Positions 10,353 to 18,028 of a stretch of DNA of 64,000 bases are shown piece after piece. The notes under the pieces were generated by a model. The model did no database searches. It had not been told where the DNA came from and was given only the letters and a program-made list of their open reading frames with translations. Origin of the DNA: Methylobacterium planeticum (lineage in GTDB: Bacteria > Pseudomonadota > Alphaproteobacteria > Rhizobiales > Beijerinckiaceae). The DNA is taken from the NCBI RefSeq assembly GCF_008806345.1, contig NZ_VZZJ01000003.1:248001-312000 (forward strand), given 5' to 3'. Every line of letters starts with the position of its first letter. Position 1 is the first letter of the stretch. The position numbers and the translations under genes are program-made.

Positions 10353-11078
10353 ATGACCTCCGGAATCTGGGGCAAGCTCGGCGGGGTCGGGCTCGGCATG
10401 GCGATCGGTGGGCCGCTCGGGGCTCTGGCCGGGGGAGTGGCCGGTCACTTCCTCGTCGACCGCGAGGGCGCGCTCTTCGGGGCGACGCCGCGGGACGTGG
10501 TGTTCACCACCGGCCTCGTCGCGCTCGCCGCCAAGATGGCGAAGTCCGACGGCGTGGTGACCCAATCGGAGGTCGAGGCCTTCGGCAAGGTCGTGCAGGT
10601 CGAAGAGAGCGAGCGGCCCGGCGTCGTGCGCCTGTTCGACCTCGCCAAGAAGACCGCCAGCGGCTTCGAAGCCTATGCCCACCAGATGGCCTCCGCCTTC
10701 CAGGACGAGCCGGCGCTCCTCGAGGACGTGCTCGACGGCCTGTTCCACGTCGCCAAGGCGGACGGTGCCATCCACGAGGCGGAGGAGCGCTATCTCCGGG
10801 CGGTGGCCGAGATCTTCGGCTTCGACGCGGTGGCCTTCCGGCGCATCGCCGCCCGCCATGTCAGCCTCGCGGACGACGCCTACCTCGTGCTCGGCCTGGA
10901 GCCGGAGGCGGGTGATGCGGAGGTGAAGGCCTGCTACCGCAAGCTCGTGGCGGAGAATCACCCGGACCGGGCCATCGCCCGCGGGTTGCCGCCGGAAGCG
11001 GTCGCCATCACGACGCGCCGGCTCGCGGCGATCAACGCCGCCTATGACCGGATCGCGTCAGAGCGGGGCCTGCGGTGA
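10353..11078 (+). CDS. TerB-DnaJ domain protein (DjlA-like co-chaperone)
   Basis: 241 aa. A glycine-rich hydrophobic N-terminus (GGVGLGMAIGGPLGALAGG) resembles the dimerising membrane segment of DjlA; the middle is a TerB-like all-helical domain (residues ~50-165) containing the repeated AKxDG motif (KMAKSDGVVT and HVAKADGAIHEAEE); the C-terminal ~65 residues are a J-domain with the essential HPD in AENHPDRAI. It should stimulate a DnaK-type ATPase at the membrane. The next gene starts at a GTG overlapping its stop, so the two form an operon. The start at ATG 10353 keeps the glycine-rich segment at the N-terminus. Confidence 0.87.
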   Translation: MTSGIWGKLGGVGLGMAIGGPLGALAGGVAGHFLVDREGALFGATPRDVVFTTGLVALAAKMAKSDGVVTQSEVEAFGKVVQVEESERPGVVRLFDLAKKTASGFEAYAHQMASAFQDEPALLEDVLDGLFHVAKADGAIHEAEERYLRAVAEIFGFDAVAFRRIAARHVSLADDAYLVLGLEPEAGDAEVKACYRKLVAENHPDRAIARGLPPEAVAITTRRLAAINAAYDRIASERGLR

Positions 11079-11827
11079 GTGCGACGCCCGAGAGCCCCGT
11101 CGCCAGAAGCGTCGTGCCCTCGCCCAATCACGGCGAGCGGCGGGGGGCGCCGCCCGACATGCTCATCCTGCACTATACCGGGATGGAGAGCGCGCCCGTC
11201 GCGCTCCAGCGCCTCGCCAACCCGCTGGCCGAGGTCTCGGCCCATTACTTCGTGTTCGAGGACGGGCGCGTGGTGCAGATGGTGCCGGAAGGCCGCCGCG
11301 CCTGGCACGCGGGACAGGGCGCCTGGAAGGGCGAGCGGGACATCAACTCGCGCTCCCTCGGCATCGAGATCGCCCATCCGGGCCACGTCGGCGGCCTGCC
11401 GCCCTATCCGGAGGCGCAGATCGCCTCCGTGATCGCCCTCGGCCGCGACCTCGTCCGGCGCTGGGCGATCCCCCCCGAGCGGGTTCTGGCGCATTCCGAC
11501 ATCGCCCCCGAGCGCAAGGAGGATCCGGGGGAGGTCTTCCCCTGGGACCGGCTCGCCCATGCGGGCCTCGGGCACCACGTCCCCCCGGCACCGATCCGGG
11601 ACGGGCGCTTCTTCGCGCAGGGCGATTCCGGTCAGCCGATCGAGGCCCTGCAGGCGATGCTCGGCCTCTACGGCTACGACCTGCCGGTGACGGGGCGCTT
11701 CGATGCCCGCACCCACGCGGTCGTGACCGCCTTCCAGCGTCATTTCCGGCAGGCGCGCGTGGACGGCGTCGCCGACGCCTCGACAATCATGACGCTGCGC
11801 GATCTGATCGCGGCCGTTCCGGGCTGA
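11075..11827 (+). CDS. N-acetylmuramoyl-L-alanine amidase (AmiD/AmpD-type) with peptidoglycan-binding domain
   Basis: 250 aa, GTG start overlapping the preceding stop (GTGA). Residues ~25-165 form an Amidase_2 domain with the zinc-site context LILHYTGM, AWHAGQGAWKG...NSRSLGIEI and LAHSDIAPERKEDPG; residues ~185-245 form a PG_binding_1 domain (GDSGQPIEALQAMLGLYGYD...). It cleaves the amide bond between muramic acid and the stem peptide during recycling. No signal peptide is evident, so it may act in the cytosol on anhydro-muropeptides as AmpD does. Confidence 0.92.
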   Translation: MSATPESPVARSVVPSPNHGERRGAPPDMLILHYTGMESAPVALQRLANPLAEVSAHYFVFEDGRVVQMVPEGRRAWHAGQGAWKGERDINSRSLGIEIAHPGHVGGLPPYPEAQIASVIALGRDLVRRWAIPPERVLAHSDIAPERKEDPGEVFPWDRLAHAGLGHHVPPAPIRDGRFFAQGDSGQPIEALQAMLGLYGYDLPVTGRFDARTHAVVTAFQRHFRQARVDGVADASTIMTLRDLIAAVPG

Positions 11828-11843
11828 CGAGACGAACCCGCCA

Positions 11844-12085
11844 TGCAACCTCGCGATCAGGCGCGCGGGCGAGGGCCTGTCGCTCGCCGGCAAGGCCAGC
11901 CCCCGGGGCGCGGCCCCCTCGCCTTCACGGACGGCGAGACGGGTGTGGCCGCCACCGACGACGCGGACGGGACGGCGTGCGGTATCCGGATGCGCCTGCC
12001 GCCGCCGCTCCTGATCGCCGAGAGCAACACAGGCTGCGGCGGCATGAACGTGAGCTTCACGGGCATCTACACCCGCCGCCCCTGA
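11844..12085 (+). pseudogene. Probable broken gene for a small secreted protein
   Basis: The region after the amidase reads as protein only if two frames are joined. An upstream frame gives NLAIRRAGEGLSLAGKASPRG; a second frame, from about 11925, gives FTDGETGVAATDDADGTACG and then LLIAESNTGCGGMNVSFTGIYTRR before a stop at 12085. The pieces look like a continuous small beta-rich protein with cysteines, interrupted near 11910-11925. No start with a ribosome binding site is seen. It could equally be a sequence error in an intact gene, or an intact short frame from ATG 11843. Confidence 0.35.
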
Positions 12086-12093
12086 GAGCGGGC

Positions 12094-13125
12094 TCAGGCC
12101 CGCCCGCGAAGCTCGGCCTCGCGCTCCACCCGGGGCGCGGCGCTCACGGTGACGTCCCCGCGGGTGCGCCACAGGCTGTAGACGATCCCGCCGGCGAGCA
12201 GCCCGACCGTGACGGCGAGCGAGACCCAGGGCGGCACGTCGACGAGTTCGAAGGTGTCGGCCACGACGATCTTGCCGCCGATGAAGATCAGGATGAAGGC
12301 GAGCGCCGTCTTGAGATAGGCGAAGCGCTCGACCATGGCGGCGAGGGCGAAATAGAGGGCGCGCAGGCCCAGGATCGCGAAGATGTTCGAGGTGTAGACC
12401 ACGAAGGTATCGGTGGTGATGGCGAAGATCGCCGGCACGCTGTCGACCGCGAAGATCACGTCGGCGCCGTTGACGAGCACCAGCGCCAGCGCGAGCGGCG
12501 TCAGCCAGAGGACGGGCTTGCCGGTCGTCGGGCTCGGCTTGCGCACCATGAAGTGCTGGCCATGCAGCTCGGGCGTGATGCGCAGGGTCTTGCGCAACCA
12601 GCGGACGGCGGTGTTGTCCTGGATGTCGCCCGCATCCTCCTCCTTGGAGAACAGCATCTTGAGGCCGGCATAGATTAGGAAGGCGGCGAACAGGGACAGC
12701 ACCCAGGCCGCCTGATGCACCAGGGCCGCGCCGAGGCCGATCATCAGGCCGCGCAGCAGGATCGCCGCGAGGATGCCCCAGACCAGCACCCGGTGCTGGG
12801 CCGCCAGCGGGATGCCGAGCGCCGAGAGGATGACCGCGATGACGAAGACGTTGTCCATCGACAGCGACTTCTCGACCACGAGGCCGGCCACGTATTCCTG
12901 TCCGGCCTGGGGCCCGAGATACCACCAGACCCAGCCGCCGAAGATCAATCCGAGGGTCAGGTAGAAGGCGGTGAGCCCGAGGCTCTCCTTGACGCCGATC
13001 TCGTGATTTTTGTCGCGGTGGAGCAGTCCGAGGTCGAAGGCGAGCAGTCCGAGGATCAGGGCGTGGAAACCGAGCCACATCCAGACCGGCTTGCCAAGCC
13101 ACGCGATATACAGAAAATCAACCAT
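12094..13125 (-). CDS. TerC/Alx family integral membrane protein
   Basis: 343 aa with eight or nine hydrophobic segments and the TerC-family acidic motifs in membrane helices: VVEKSLSMDNVFVIA in the first half and NGADVIFAVDSVPAIFA in the second. TerC/Alx proteins export Mn(II) or other divalent cations and appear in tellurite-resistance and alkaline-stress responses; which role applies is not evident. It is a lone minus-strand gene, and its leader contains strong inverted repeats ending 8 nt before the start. Confidence 0.92.
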   Translation of the reverse strand: MVDFLYIAWLGKPVWMWLGFHALILGLLAFDLGLLHRDKNHEIGVKESLGLTAFYLTLGLIFGGWVWWYLGPQAGQEYVAGLVVEKSLSMDNVFVIAVILSALGIPLAAQHRVLVWGILAAILLRGLMIGLGAALVHQAAWVLSLFAAFLIYAGLKMLFSKEEDAGDIQDNTAVRWLRKTLRITPELHGQHFMVRKPSPTTGKPVLWLTPLALALVLVNGADVIFAVDSVPAIFAITTDTFVVYTSNIFAILGLRALYFALAAMVERFAYLKTALAFILIFIGGKIVVADTFELVDVPPWVSLAVTVGLLAGGIVYSLWRTRGDVTVSAAPRVEREAELRGRA

Positions 13126-13133
13126 GCGGGACC

Positions 13134-13186
13134 GTGATGCTTCTTTCGAAAGGAAAGCATCGGCTCCGACATCACGGAAGCATCAC
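13134..13186 (-). promoter_or_regulatory. Candidate structured leader of the terC/alx gene with alternative hairpins
   Basis: In the minus-strand transcript a perfect 10-bp inverted repeat (GTGATGCTTC at 13186-13177, GAAGCATCAC at 13143-13134) closes a 33-nt loop. The same 3' arm can instead pair with a nearer GATGCTT at 13161-13155 around an inner CTTTCGAAAG palindrome. The two folds exclude each other, and both end 8 nt before the AUG, where a Shine-Dalgarno sequence would lie. It does not match the yybP-ykoY manganese riboswitch by eye. Confidence 0.5.
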
Positions 13187-13315
13187 TGTGCATCCCGCCA
13201 GAGGGGCCCGCAGCCGATCAACGCGAGTTAAGGACCGGATAGCGTCGAATCAAGGGCGCGTCCTCATGGGTCGCATCGCCTTGACACAGGCGCCACGCTC
13301 GCTTCTTCCGCAGGG

Positions 13316-14542
13316 ATGGAGATGCAGGCGGATGACGGGATCGCGATCGTCGGCGGCGGGCCGGCCGGGCTCGCGGCGGCCGAGGTGCTGGCCGGGGCCG
13401 GACGATCCGTCACGGTCTATGAGCGGATGCCCTCGGTCGGGCGCAAGCTCCTGATCGCGGGGCGCGGCGGCCTCAACCTCACGCACAGCGAGCCGCTGCC
13501 GGCTTTCCTCGCCCGCTATCACCCGGCGGGCAGCCTCGCGGAAGCGATCGCGGCCTTCCCGCCCGATGCCCTGCGGGCCTGGTGCGAAGATCTCGGGGAG
13601 CCGACCTTCGTCGGGTCGAGCGGACGGGTGTTCCCGAGGAGCTTCAAGGCCTCGCCCCTGCTGCGCGCCTGGCTCGGGCGGCTCGGGGCGGCGGGCGTCC
13701 GCGTTCTCACCCGCCATCGGCTCGTCGGCGCGGAGGCCGGCCGGCTCACCTTCGAGACGCCGGAGGGGGTCCGGAGGGTTGCGCCCCGCGCGACGCTCCT
13801 GGCGCTCGGGGGGGCCAGCTGGCCGCGCCTCGGCTCGGACGGGGCCTGGGTCCCGCTGCTCGAAGGACAGGGCGTGCCGGTCTCGGAGCTGCGTCCGGCG
13901 AATGTCGGGTTCACGGTCGCCTGGTCGGAGGTGTTCCGGTCGCGCTTCGCCGGGGAGCCCGTGAAGCGGATCGCCCTCACCGCGGACGGCCTCACGGTGC
14001 GGGGCGAGGCGGTGATCACCCGGGACGGGATCGAGGGGGGCGCCGTCTACGCCCTGTCGCGGCTCCTGCGCGAGAGGATCCGCGCGAGCGGGGAGGCCCA
14101 ACTTGTTCTCGACCTGCGGCCCGATCTGTCCGAGGCGGCCCTGGCCCGGCGCCTCGGGGCCCCGCGCCCCGGCGAGTCGATGGCGACGCGCCTGCGCAAG
14201 GCCGCGGGCCTGTCCCCCGTCGCGGCCGGGCTCCTGCGCGAGGCGGCCGGCCTGACCCTGCCGCCCCCCGCCCCGGACCTTGCCGCCCTGATCAAGTCCG
14301 CGCCCCTGAGGCTTCACGGAACGCAAGGGATGGAGCGGGCGATCTCGACGGCCGGCGGCGTCCGCGCGGCGGCCCTCGACGCGCGCTTCATGCTGCGGGA
14401 GCGGCCCGGGACCTTCCTGGCCGGCGAGATGCTGGATTGGGAGGCGCCGACCGGGGGCTACCTGCTGCAGGGCGCCTTCGCGAGCGGCCGGGCGGCCGCC
14501 GCCGGGATGATCGCCTGGCTCAAGGAGGCGGAGGCCTCATAG
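13316..14542 (+). CDS. TIGR03862 family flavoprotein (HI0933/BaiN-like FAD-dependent oxidoreductase)
   Basis: 408 aa with an N-terminal Rossmann FAD site (IAIVGGGPAGLAAAEVLAGAG), the family block GRKLLIAGRGGLNLTHSE, LALGGASWPRLGSDGAW in the middle and a C-terminal EMLDWEAPTGGYLLQGAFASG that closes over FAD. These are the hallmarks of the HI0933-like flavoproteins; substrates are mostly undefined. ATG codons at 13316 and 13322 are both possible. It is convergent with, and overlaps by 6 bp, the end of the collagen-like gene. Confidence 0.9.
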   Translation: MEMQADDGIAIVGGGPAGLAAAEVLAGAGRSVTVYERMPSVGRKLLIAGRGGLNLTHSEPLPAFLARYHPAGSLAEAIAAFPPDALRAWCEDLGEPTFVGSSGRVFPRSFKASPLLRAWLGRLGAAGVRVLTRHRLVGAEAGRLTFETPEGVRRVAPRATLLALGGASWPRLGSDGAWVPLLEGQGVPVSELRPANVGFTVAWSEVFRSRFAGEPVKRIALTADGLTVRGEAVITRDGIEGGAVYALSRLLRERIRASGEAQLVLDLRPDLSEAALARRLGAPRPGESMATRLRKAAGLSPVAAGLLREAAGLTLPPPAPDLAALIKSAPLRLHGTQGMERAISTAGGVRAAALDARFMLRERPGTFLAGEMLDWEAPTGGYLLQGAFASGRAAAAGMIAWLKEAEAS

Positions 14543-15472
14543 CCTGCTGCAGAACCCCACCATGCCGGTGGCCTCGCTCGGGCAGGCCGCGCTCGCCGTG
14601 CCCCCTGCCCCCGGCGTGAAGACCGGGCTGCCCTCCTTGAGGCAGTAGGCCGAGACGAAGACCTCGCCTTCCGCGCAGGACAGGACGCAGCCGCTCGCCG
14701 GACAGCTCTCCGTGCGGACAGCGCGGAACGGGGCCGGGCCCGGATCGCTCGCGAGGCCGACCGCGCCCGCCGCACCCGCAGGTCCGGCCTGTCCCTGCGG
14801 GCCCGCCTCGCCCTTCGATCCGGGACTGCCCTTCGGACCCGGCTCTCCCTTGAGCCCCGCCTCGCCCTTGAGCCCCGCCTCGCCCTTGGGGCCCGCCTCG
14901 CCCTTGAGCCCCGCCTCGCCCTTGGGGCCCGCCTCGCCCTTGGGGCCCGCCTCGCCCTTGAGGCCGGCCTGTCCCTGCGGCCCCGGAGGGCCTTGCAGCC
15001 CGGCCACGCCCTGGGGTCCGGTCGGGCCCGAGGGGCCGGCGGGTCCCGCCGGCCCCTCGGGGGCACAATTCGCCACCACGACCTCGCGCTCGTCCTCGTC
15101 GGCCTTGAGCGTGGCGACGCAGGTCGAGGGCCGATGGGGCAGGCGAAACAGGAAGCGGCCGCGCTTGTCGGCCATGACCGAGATGTCCTCGTCCATCACC
15201 ACCACGGTGCCGCCCTTGCGCACGGAGCCGGAGATCCTGAGGTCCCCCGCCTCGATGCGGGCGTCGTAGACCATGATCGGCTGGCTCGGCGCCGGGACGC
15301 CGCGCGGCCGCGGCTGGGCTCCGCGCGGCCGCGGACGGGATTGGCGCGCGGGCGAGGCCTGGGGCTGGGCCTGCATGCCCGGCGGCTCCTGCTGCGCCGA
15401 GACCGGGATTGCACAGGCGAGCGGAAGCAGGCCGAGCACGGCCGTGGCGACGCGAACGAGGTGCATGAACAT
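14537..15472 (-). CDS. Secreted collagen-like protein
   Basis: 311 aa. A Sec signal peptide (residues 1-26, ...LACAIPVSAQ) is followed by a Pro/Arg-rich linker, a ~100-residue beta-type domain (MVYDARIEAGDLRISGSVRKGG...), then 33 uninterrupted Gly-X-Y triplets (residues ~140-238) dominated by GEAGPK and GEAGLK, and a 70-residue tail with six cysteines (CPASGCVLSC...FCSRL). The triplets should form a collagen-like trimeric rod; the tail may be a disulfide-knotted trimerisation or binding head. The underlying DNA is an 18-bp tandem repeat, so the rod length may vary between strains. Function unknown. Confidence 0.85.
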   Translation of the reverse strand: MFMHLVRVATAVLGLLPLACAIPVSAQQEPPGMQAQPQASPARQSRPRPRGAQPRPRGVPAPSQPIMVYDARIEAGDLRISGSVRKGGTVVVMDEDISVMADKRGRFLFRLPHRPSTCVATLKADEDEREVVVANCAPEGPAGPAGPSGPTGPQGVAGLQGPPGPQGQAGLKGEAGPKGEAGPKGEAGLKGEAGPKGEAGLKGEAGLKGEPGPKGSPGSKGEAGPQGQAGPAGAAGAVGLASDPGPAPFRAVRTESCPASGCVLSCAEGEVFVSAYCLKEGSPVFTPGAGGTASAACPSEATGMVGFCSRL

Positions 15473-15695
15473 TTCCCCGATGGATGGCCCGGCGCCGTGG
15501 CCGCGCGGGCGGGGCGGACATTGCCGCCCGGTCCTCGCCGGGGTCAACCCTCGGTTCGGGGCTCGCAGGCTGCATGGACCAACCCATGGCCGCGATCGCG
15601 ATCGAGCCGCAATCCACAGCTGTCCACACCTCTCCACAGGCCAAGCCCCTGACAGGGGACGGAAAACATCATGGCGCCGGAAACCGATTGAGTAT

Positions 15696-15710
15696 GTTCT
15701 TGTTTTGTTC
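15696..15710 (+). promoter_or_regulatory. LexA operator (GTTC-N7-GTTC)
   Basis: A direct repeat GTTC-N7-GTTC, the alphaproteobacterial SOS box, lies 44 bp before the imuA start within an AT-rich stretch of an otherwise GC-rich region. This is the expected control of the imuA-imuB-dnaE2 mutagenesis cassette by LexA. Confidence 0.85.
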
Positions 15711-15753
15711 TTAGTTTCCCACATCCCTGGCCGCCGGATCGGAGCCTGTCGGA

Positions 15754-16530
15754 ATGGAGCGGTCGCGTGACGCGGAGCCGGATGAGGACGACCCGAGACC
15801 GGACCGCGCCGCGGCCCTCGCGAGCCTTCGGGAACTCGTGGCGTCCGACCGGACGCGGCGCGATCCCGGCGCGGCCCTGCCCCTCGGCGTCCCCGCCCTC
15901 GACGACCGGCTGCCTGCCGGCGGCCTCGGGCTCGGCCTGCCTCACGAGGTCGCGCCCGAGGCCGAGGGCGACGAGCCGGCCGCCCTCGGCTTCACCCTGG
16001 CCCTCATCGCCCGGCATCTCGGGCTGGCGGGAGGCGAGGCGCTTCTCGTCATCGCGCCGGGACACCCGACCCCCTACGGCCACGGATTGTCCGGGCTCGG
16101 GCTCGATCCAGACCGCATCCTGCTGTTCGAGGTGGGCAGCGACGACGAGGCCTACCTTGCCATCGAGGAAGCCCTGCGGACACGGGGCCTGCGGGCGGTG
16201 GCAGGGTTCCTCGATGCCGGCCTGCCCTTGAAGCAGGGACGCCGCCTGCAACTCGTCGCCGAAGCCTCAGCTCCCCTCCTCCTCGTCCTGCGTCCGGCCC
16301 GCGCCGACCTGCCCAACGGGGCGGCGACACGCTGGCGGATCGGCGGCGCGCAGGGCGCGCGGGACCGGTTCGGCTGTCTCCTGCGCCCGCGCTGGCGGGT
16401 GCATCTCGAACGCTGCCGAAACGGGCGGCCGGGCACGTGGCTCTTGGAGTGGGATCATGCCGCGCATCGTTTCGGTTTGCCTGACGCACTGGCCGATCAC
16501 GCGCCTGCGGCGCGCGCAGGCCGTTCCTGA
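15754..16530 (+). CDS. imuA: ImuA, mutasome accessory protein
   Basis: 258 aa, RecA/SulA-like fold protein of the inducible translesion mutasome. It has the ImuA pattern LGVPALDDRLPAGGLGLGLPHEVAPE near residues 48-70 and the segment AVAGFLDAGLPLKQGRRLQLVAE, but no Walker A P-loop. It opens the SOS-controlled operon: a LexA box lies just upstream and imuB begins 74 bp before its stop. In characterised systems ImuA interacts with RecA and ImuB during lesion bypass. Confidence 0.9.
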   Translation: MERSRDAEPDEDDPRPDRAAALASLRELVASDRTRRDPGAALPLGVPALDDRLPAGGLGLGLPHEVAPEAEGDEPAALGFTLALIARHLGLAGGEALLVIAPGHPTPYGHGLSGLGLDPDRILLFEVGSDDEAYLAIEEALRTRGLRAVAGFLDAGLPLKQGRRLQLVAEASAPLLLVLRPARADLPNGAATRWRIGGAQGARDRFGCLLRPRWRVHLERCRNGRPGTWLLEWDHAAHRFGLPDALADHAPAARAGRS

Positions 16531-18028
16531 CGACGGGACCCCGCTCGCCGTCGCGGCCGTCGGTCCGGGGGGCCTGCGCCTCACGGCGGTCGACGCGCGC
16601 GCCCGGGCGCTGGGCTTGCGGTCCGGCGAGCCCCTGGGACGGGTGCGGGCGCGGATCGGCACGCCGCTCCGGGTTCATCCGGCCGACCCGGAGGCCGATG
16701 CGGCGGCCCTGGTGCGGCTCTGCCTCTGGGCCCAGCGCTACACGCCCTGCGTCGCGCCCTTCGGGAGCCCGGAGGGGGGCGAGGGCTTCTTCCTCGACGT
16801 GGAGGGCGCGAGCCATCTCCAGGGCGGCGAGGCGGAGCTGATGGCCGATCTCGCCGGGCGGCTCTCGGCCCACGCCATCCCGGCCCGGCTGGCGCTCGCC
16901 GACACGGCCGGCGCGGCCTTCGCCCTCGCCCGGCACGGATCCGGCCGCAGCATCGTGCCCCCCGGCGGATGCGCGGATGCCCTGCGGGCGCTTCCCATCG
17001 AGGCCCTGCGGCTCGAGGCCGGCCTCGTCACGGCCCTGAAGCGCCTCGGCCTGCGCCGGATCGGGGCGCTCGCCGAGGCGCCCCGCGCCCCGCTGGCACG
17101 CCGCTTCGGCGAGGTCCTGCTCACGCGCCTCGATCAGGCGCAGGGCCACCGGCCGGAGCCGCTGGTCCCGATCGGGGAAGCGACCGCCTACGGGGCCACG
17201 CGCGGCTTCCTCGATCCGATCAGCCAGCAGGACACCATCGTGGCCTGCGTGCACCGGTTGATGCGGGAGATCGCGCCGCGCCTCGCGGCCGACGGCCTCG
17301 GCGCCTGCAGCCTGCGCCTCACCCTGCACCGGGTCGACGACGTGATGCGCGGCCTCGATCTCGGCTTCGCCGAGCCGACCCGGTGCGCGGAGCACGTGGC
17401 GCGCCTGCTGCGCCTGCGCCTCGAACGGCTCGGCTCCGATCTCGACGCGGGCTTCGGCTTCGAGACCGTGCGCCTCGACGTGACGGGCACCGGGGCGATG
17501 CTGGAGCGGCAGGCGGCGCTCTCGGCCGTCGCGGTCCCGGAGCCCCTGGCCCTCGGCCGGCTCGCGGACGCCCTGCGCCAGCGCACCGGCCGGCGGGTGA
17601 TCCGCCTGGAGCCGCGGGCGAGCCATGTCCCGGAGCGGGCGGACATGCTGGCGCCGTGGCGGAACCGGGCCGGCAGGCTGAGGCCATCCCCAGAGCCCGT
17701 CACCCGCGTGACCCTGAACTGGCCGGGACCGGAGGACGGCCTGCGCCCGCGCCCCCTCGTGCTGTTCGAGCGCAGCGAGGCGACCGAGGTCATCGCGCTG
17801 GCGCCCGAGGGACCGCCCGAGCGCTTCCGCTGGCGACGGCGGCTGCACCGCGTCGCCCATGCGGAGGGCCCGGAGCGCATCGCCGCCGAGTGGTGGCATG
17901 CGCCGGCGCCGGCACGCGACTACTACGTCGTCGAGTGCGAGGCCGGCCGCCGGCTCTGGCTCTACCGGGACGGCGCCCATGCCCCCGGCGAGCCGGCGGC
18001 CTGGTACGTCCACGGGCTCTTCGCGTGA
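16457..18028 (+). CDS. imuB: ImuB, Y-family DNA polymerase-like mutasome hub
   Basis: 523 aa. The N-terminus ([15 protein letters not shown]...) and the middle ([38 protein letters not shown]) follow the Y-family polymerase fold, but the acidic catalytic motifs of active Y polymerases are not apparent, as is known for ImuB. The C-terminus ends in the ImuB-typical RLWLYRDG...WYVHGLFA. ImuB is the scaffold that links DnaE2 to the sliding clamp. It overlaps imuA by 74 bp and its stop overlaps the dnaE2 GTG start, so the three proteins are made together. Confidence 0.93.
   Translation: MPRIVSVCLTHWPITRLRRAQAVPDDGTPLAVAAVGPGGLRLTAVDARARALGLRSGEPLGRVRARIGTPLRVHPADPEADAAALVRLCLWAQRYTPCVAPFGSPEGGEGFFLDVEGASHLQGGEAELMADLAGRLSAHAIPARLALADTAGAAFALARHGSGRSIVPPGGCADALRALPIEALRLEAGLVTALKRLGLRRIGALAEAPRAPLARRFGEVLLTRLDQAQGHRPEPLVPIGEATAYGATRGFLDPISQQDTIVACVHRLMREIAPRLAADGLGACSLRLTLHRVDDVMRGLDLGFAEPTRCAEHVARLLRLRLERLGSDLDAGFGFETVRLDVTGTGAMLERQAALSAVAVPEPLALGRLADALRQRTGRRVIRLEPRASHVPERADMLAPWRNRAGRLRPSPEPVTRVTLNWPGPEDGLRPRPLVLFERSEATEVIALAPEGPPERFRWRRRLHRVAHAEGPERIAAEWWHAPAPARDYYVVECEAGRRLWLYRDGAHAPGEPAAWYVHGLFA

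Noticed and set aside
13134..13260. yybP-ykoY manganese riboswitch before terC/alx
   Set aside because: The characteristic conserved loops could not be matched by eye; only the inverted repeats are reported.
14820..14970. Repeat cluster as a possible CRISPR or mobile element
   Set aside because: The 18-bp repeats are the codons of Gly-X-Y triplets in the collagen-like gene.
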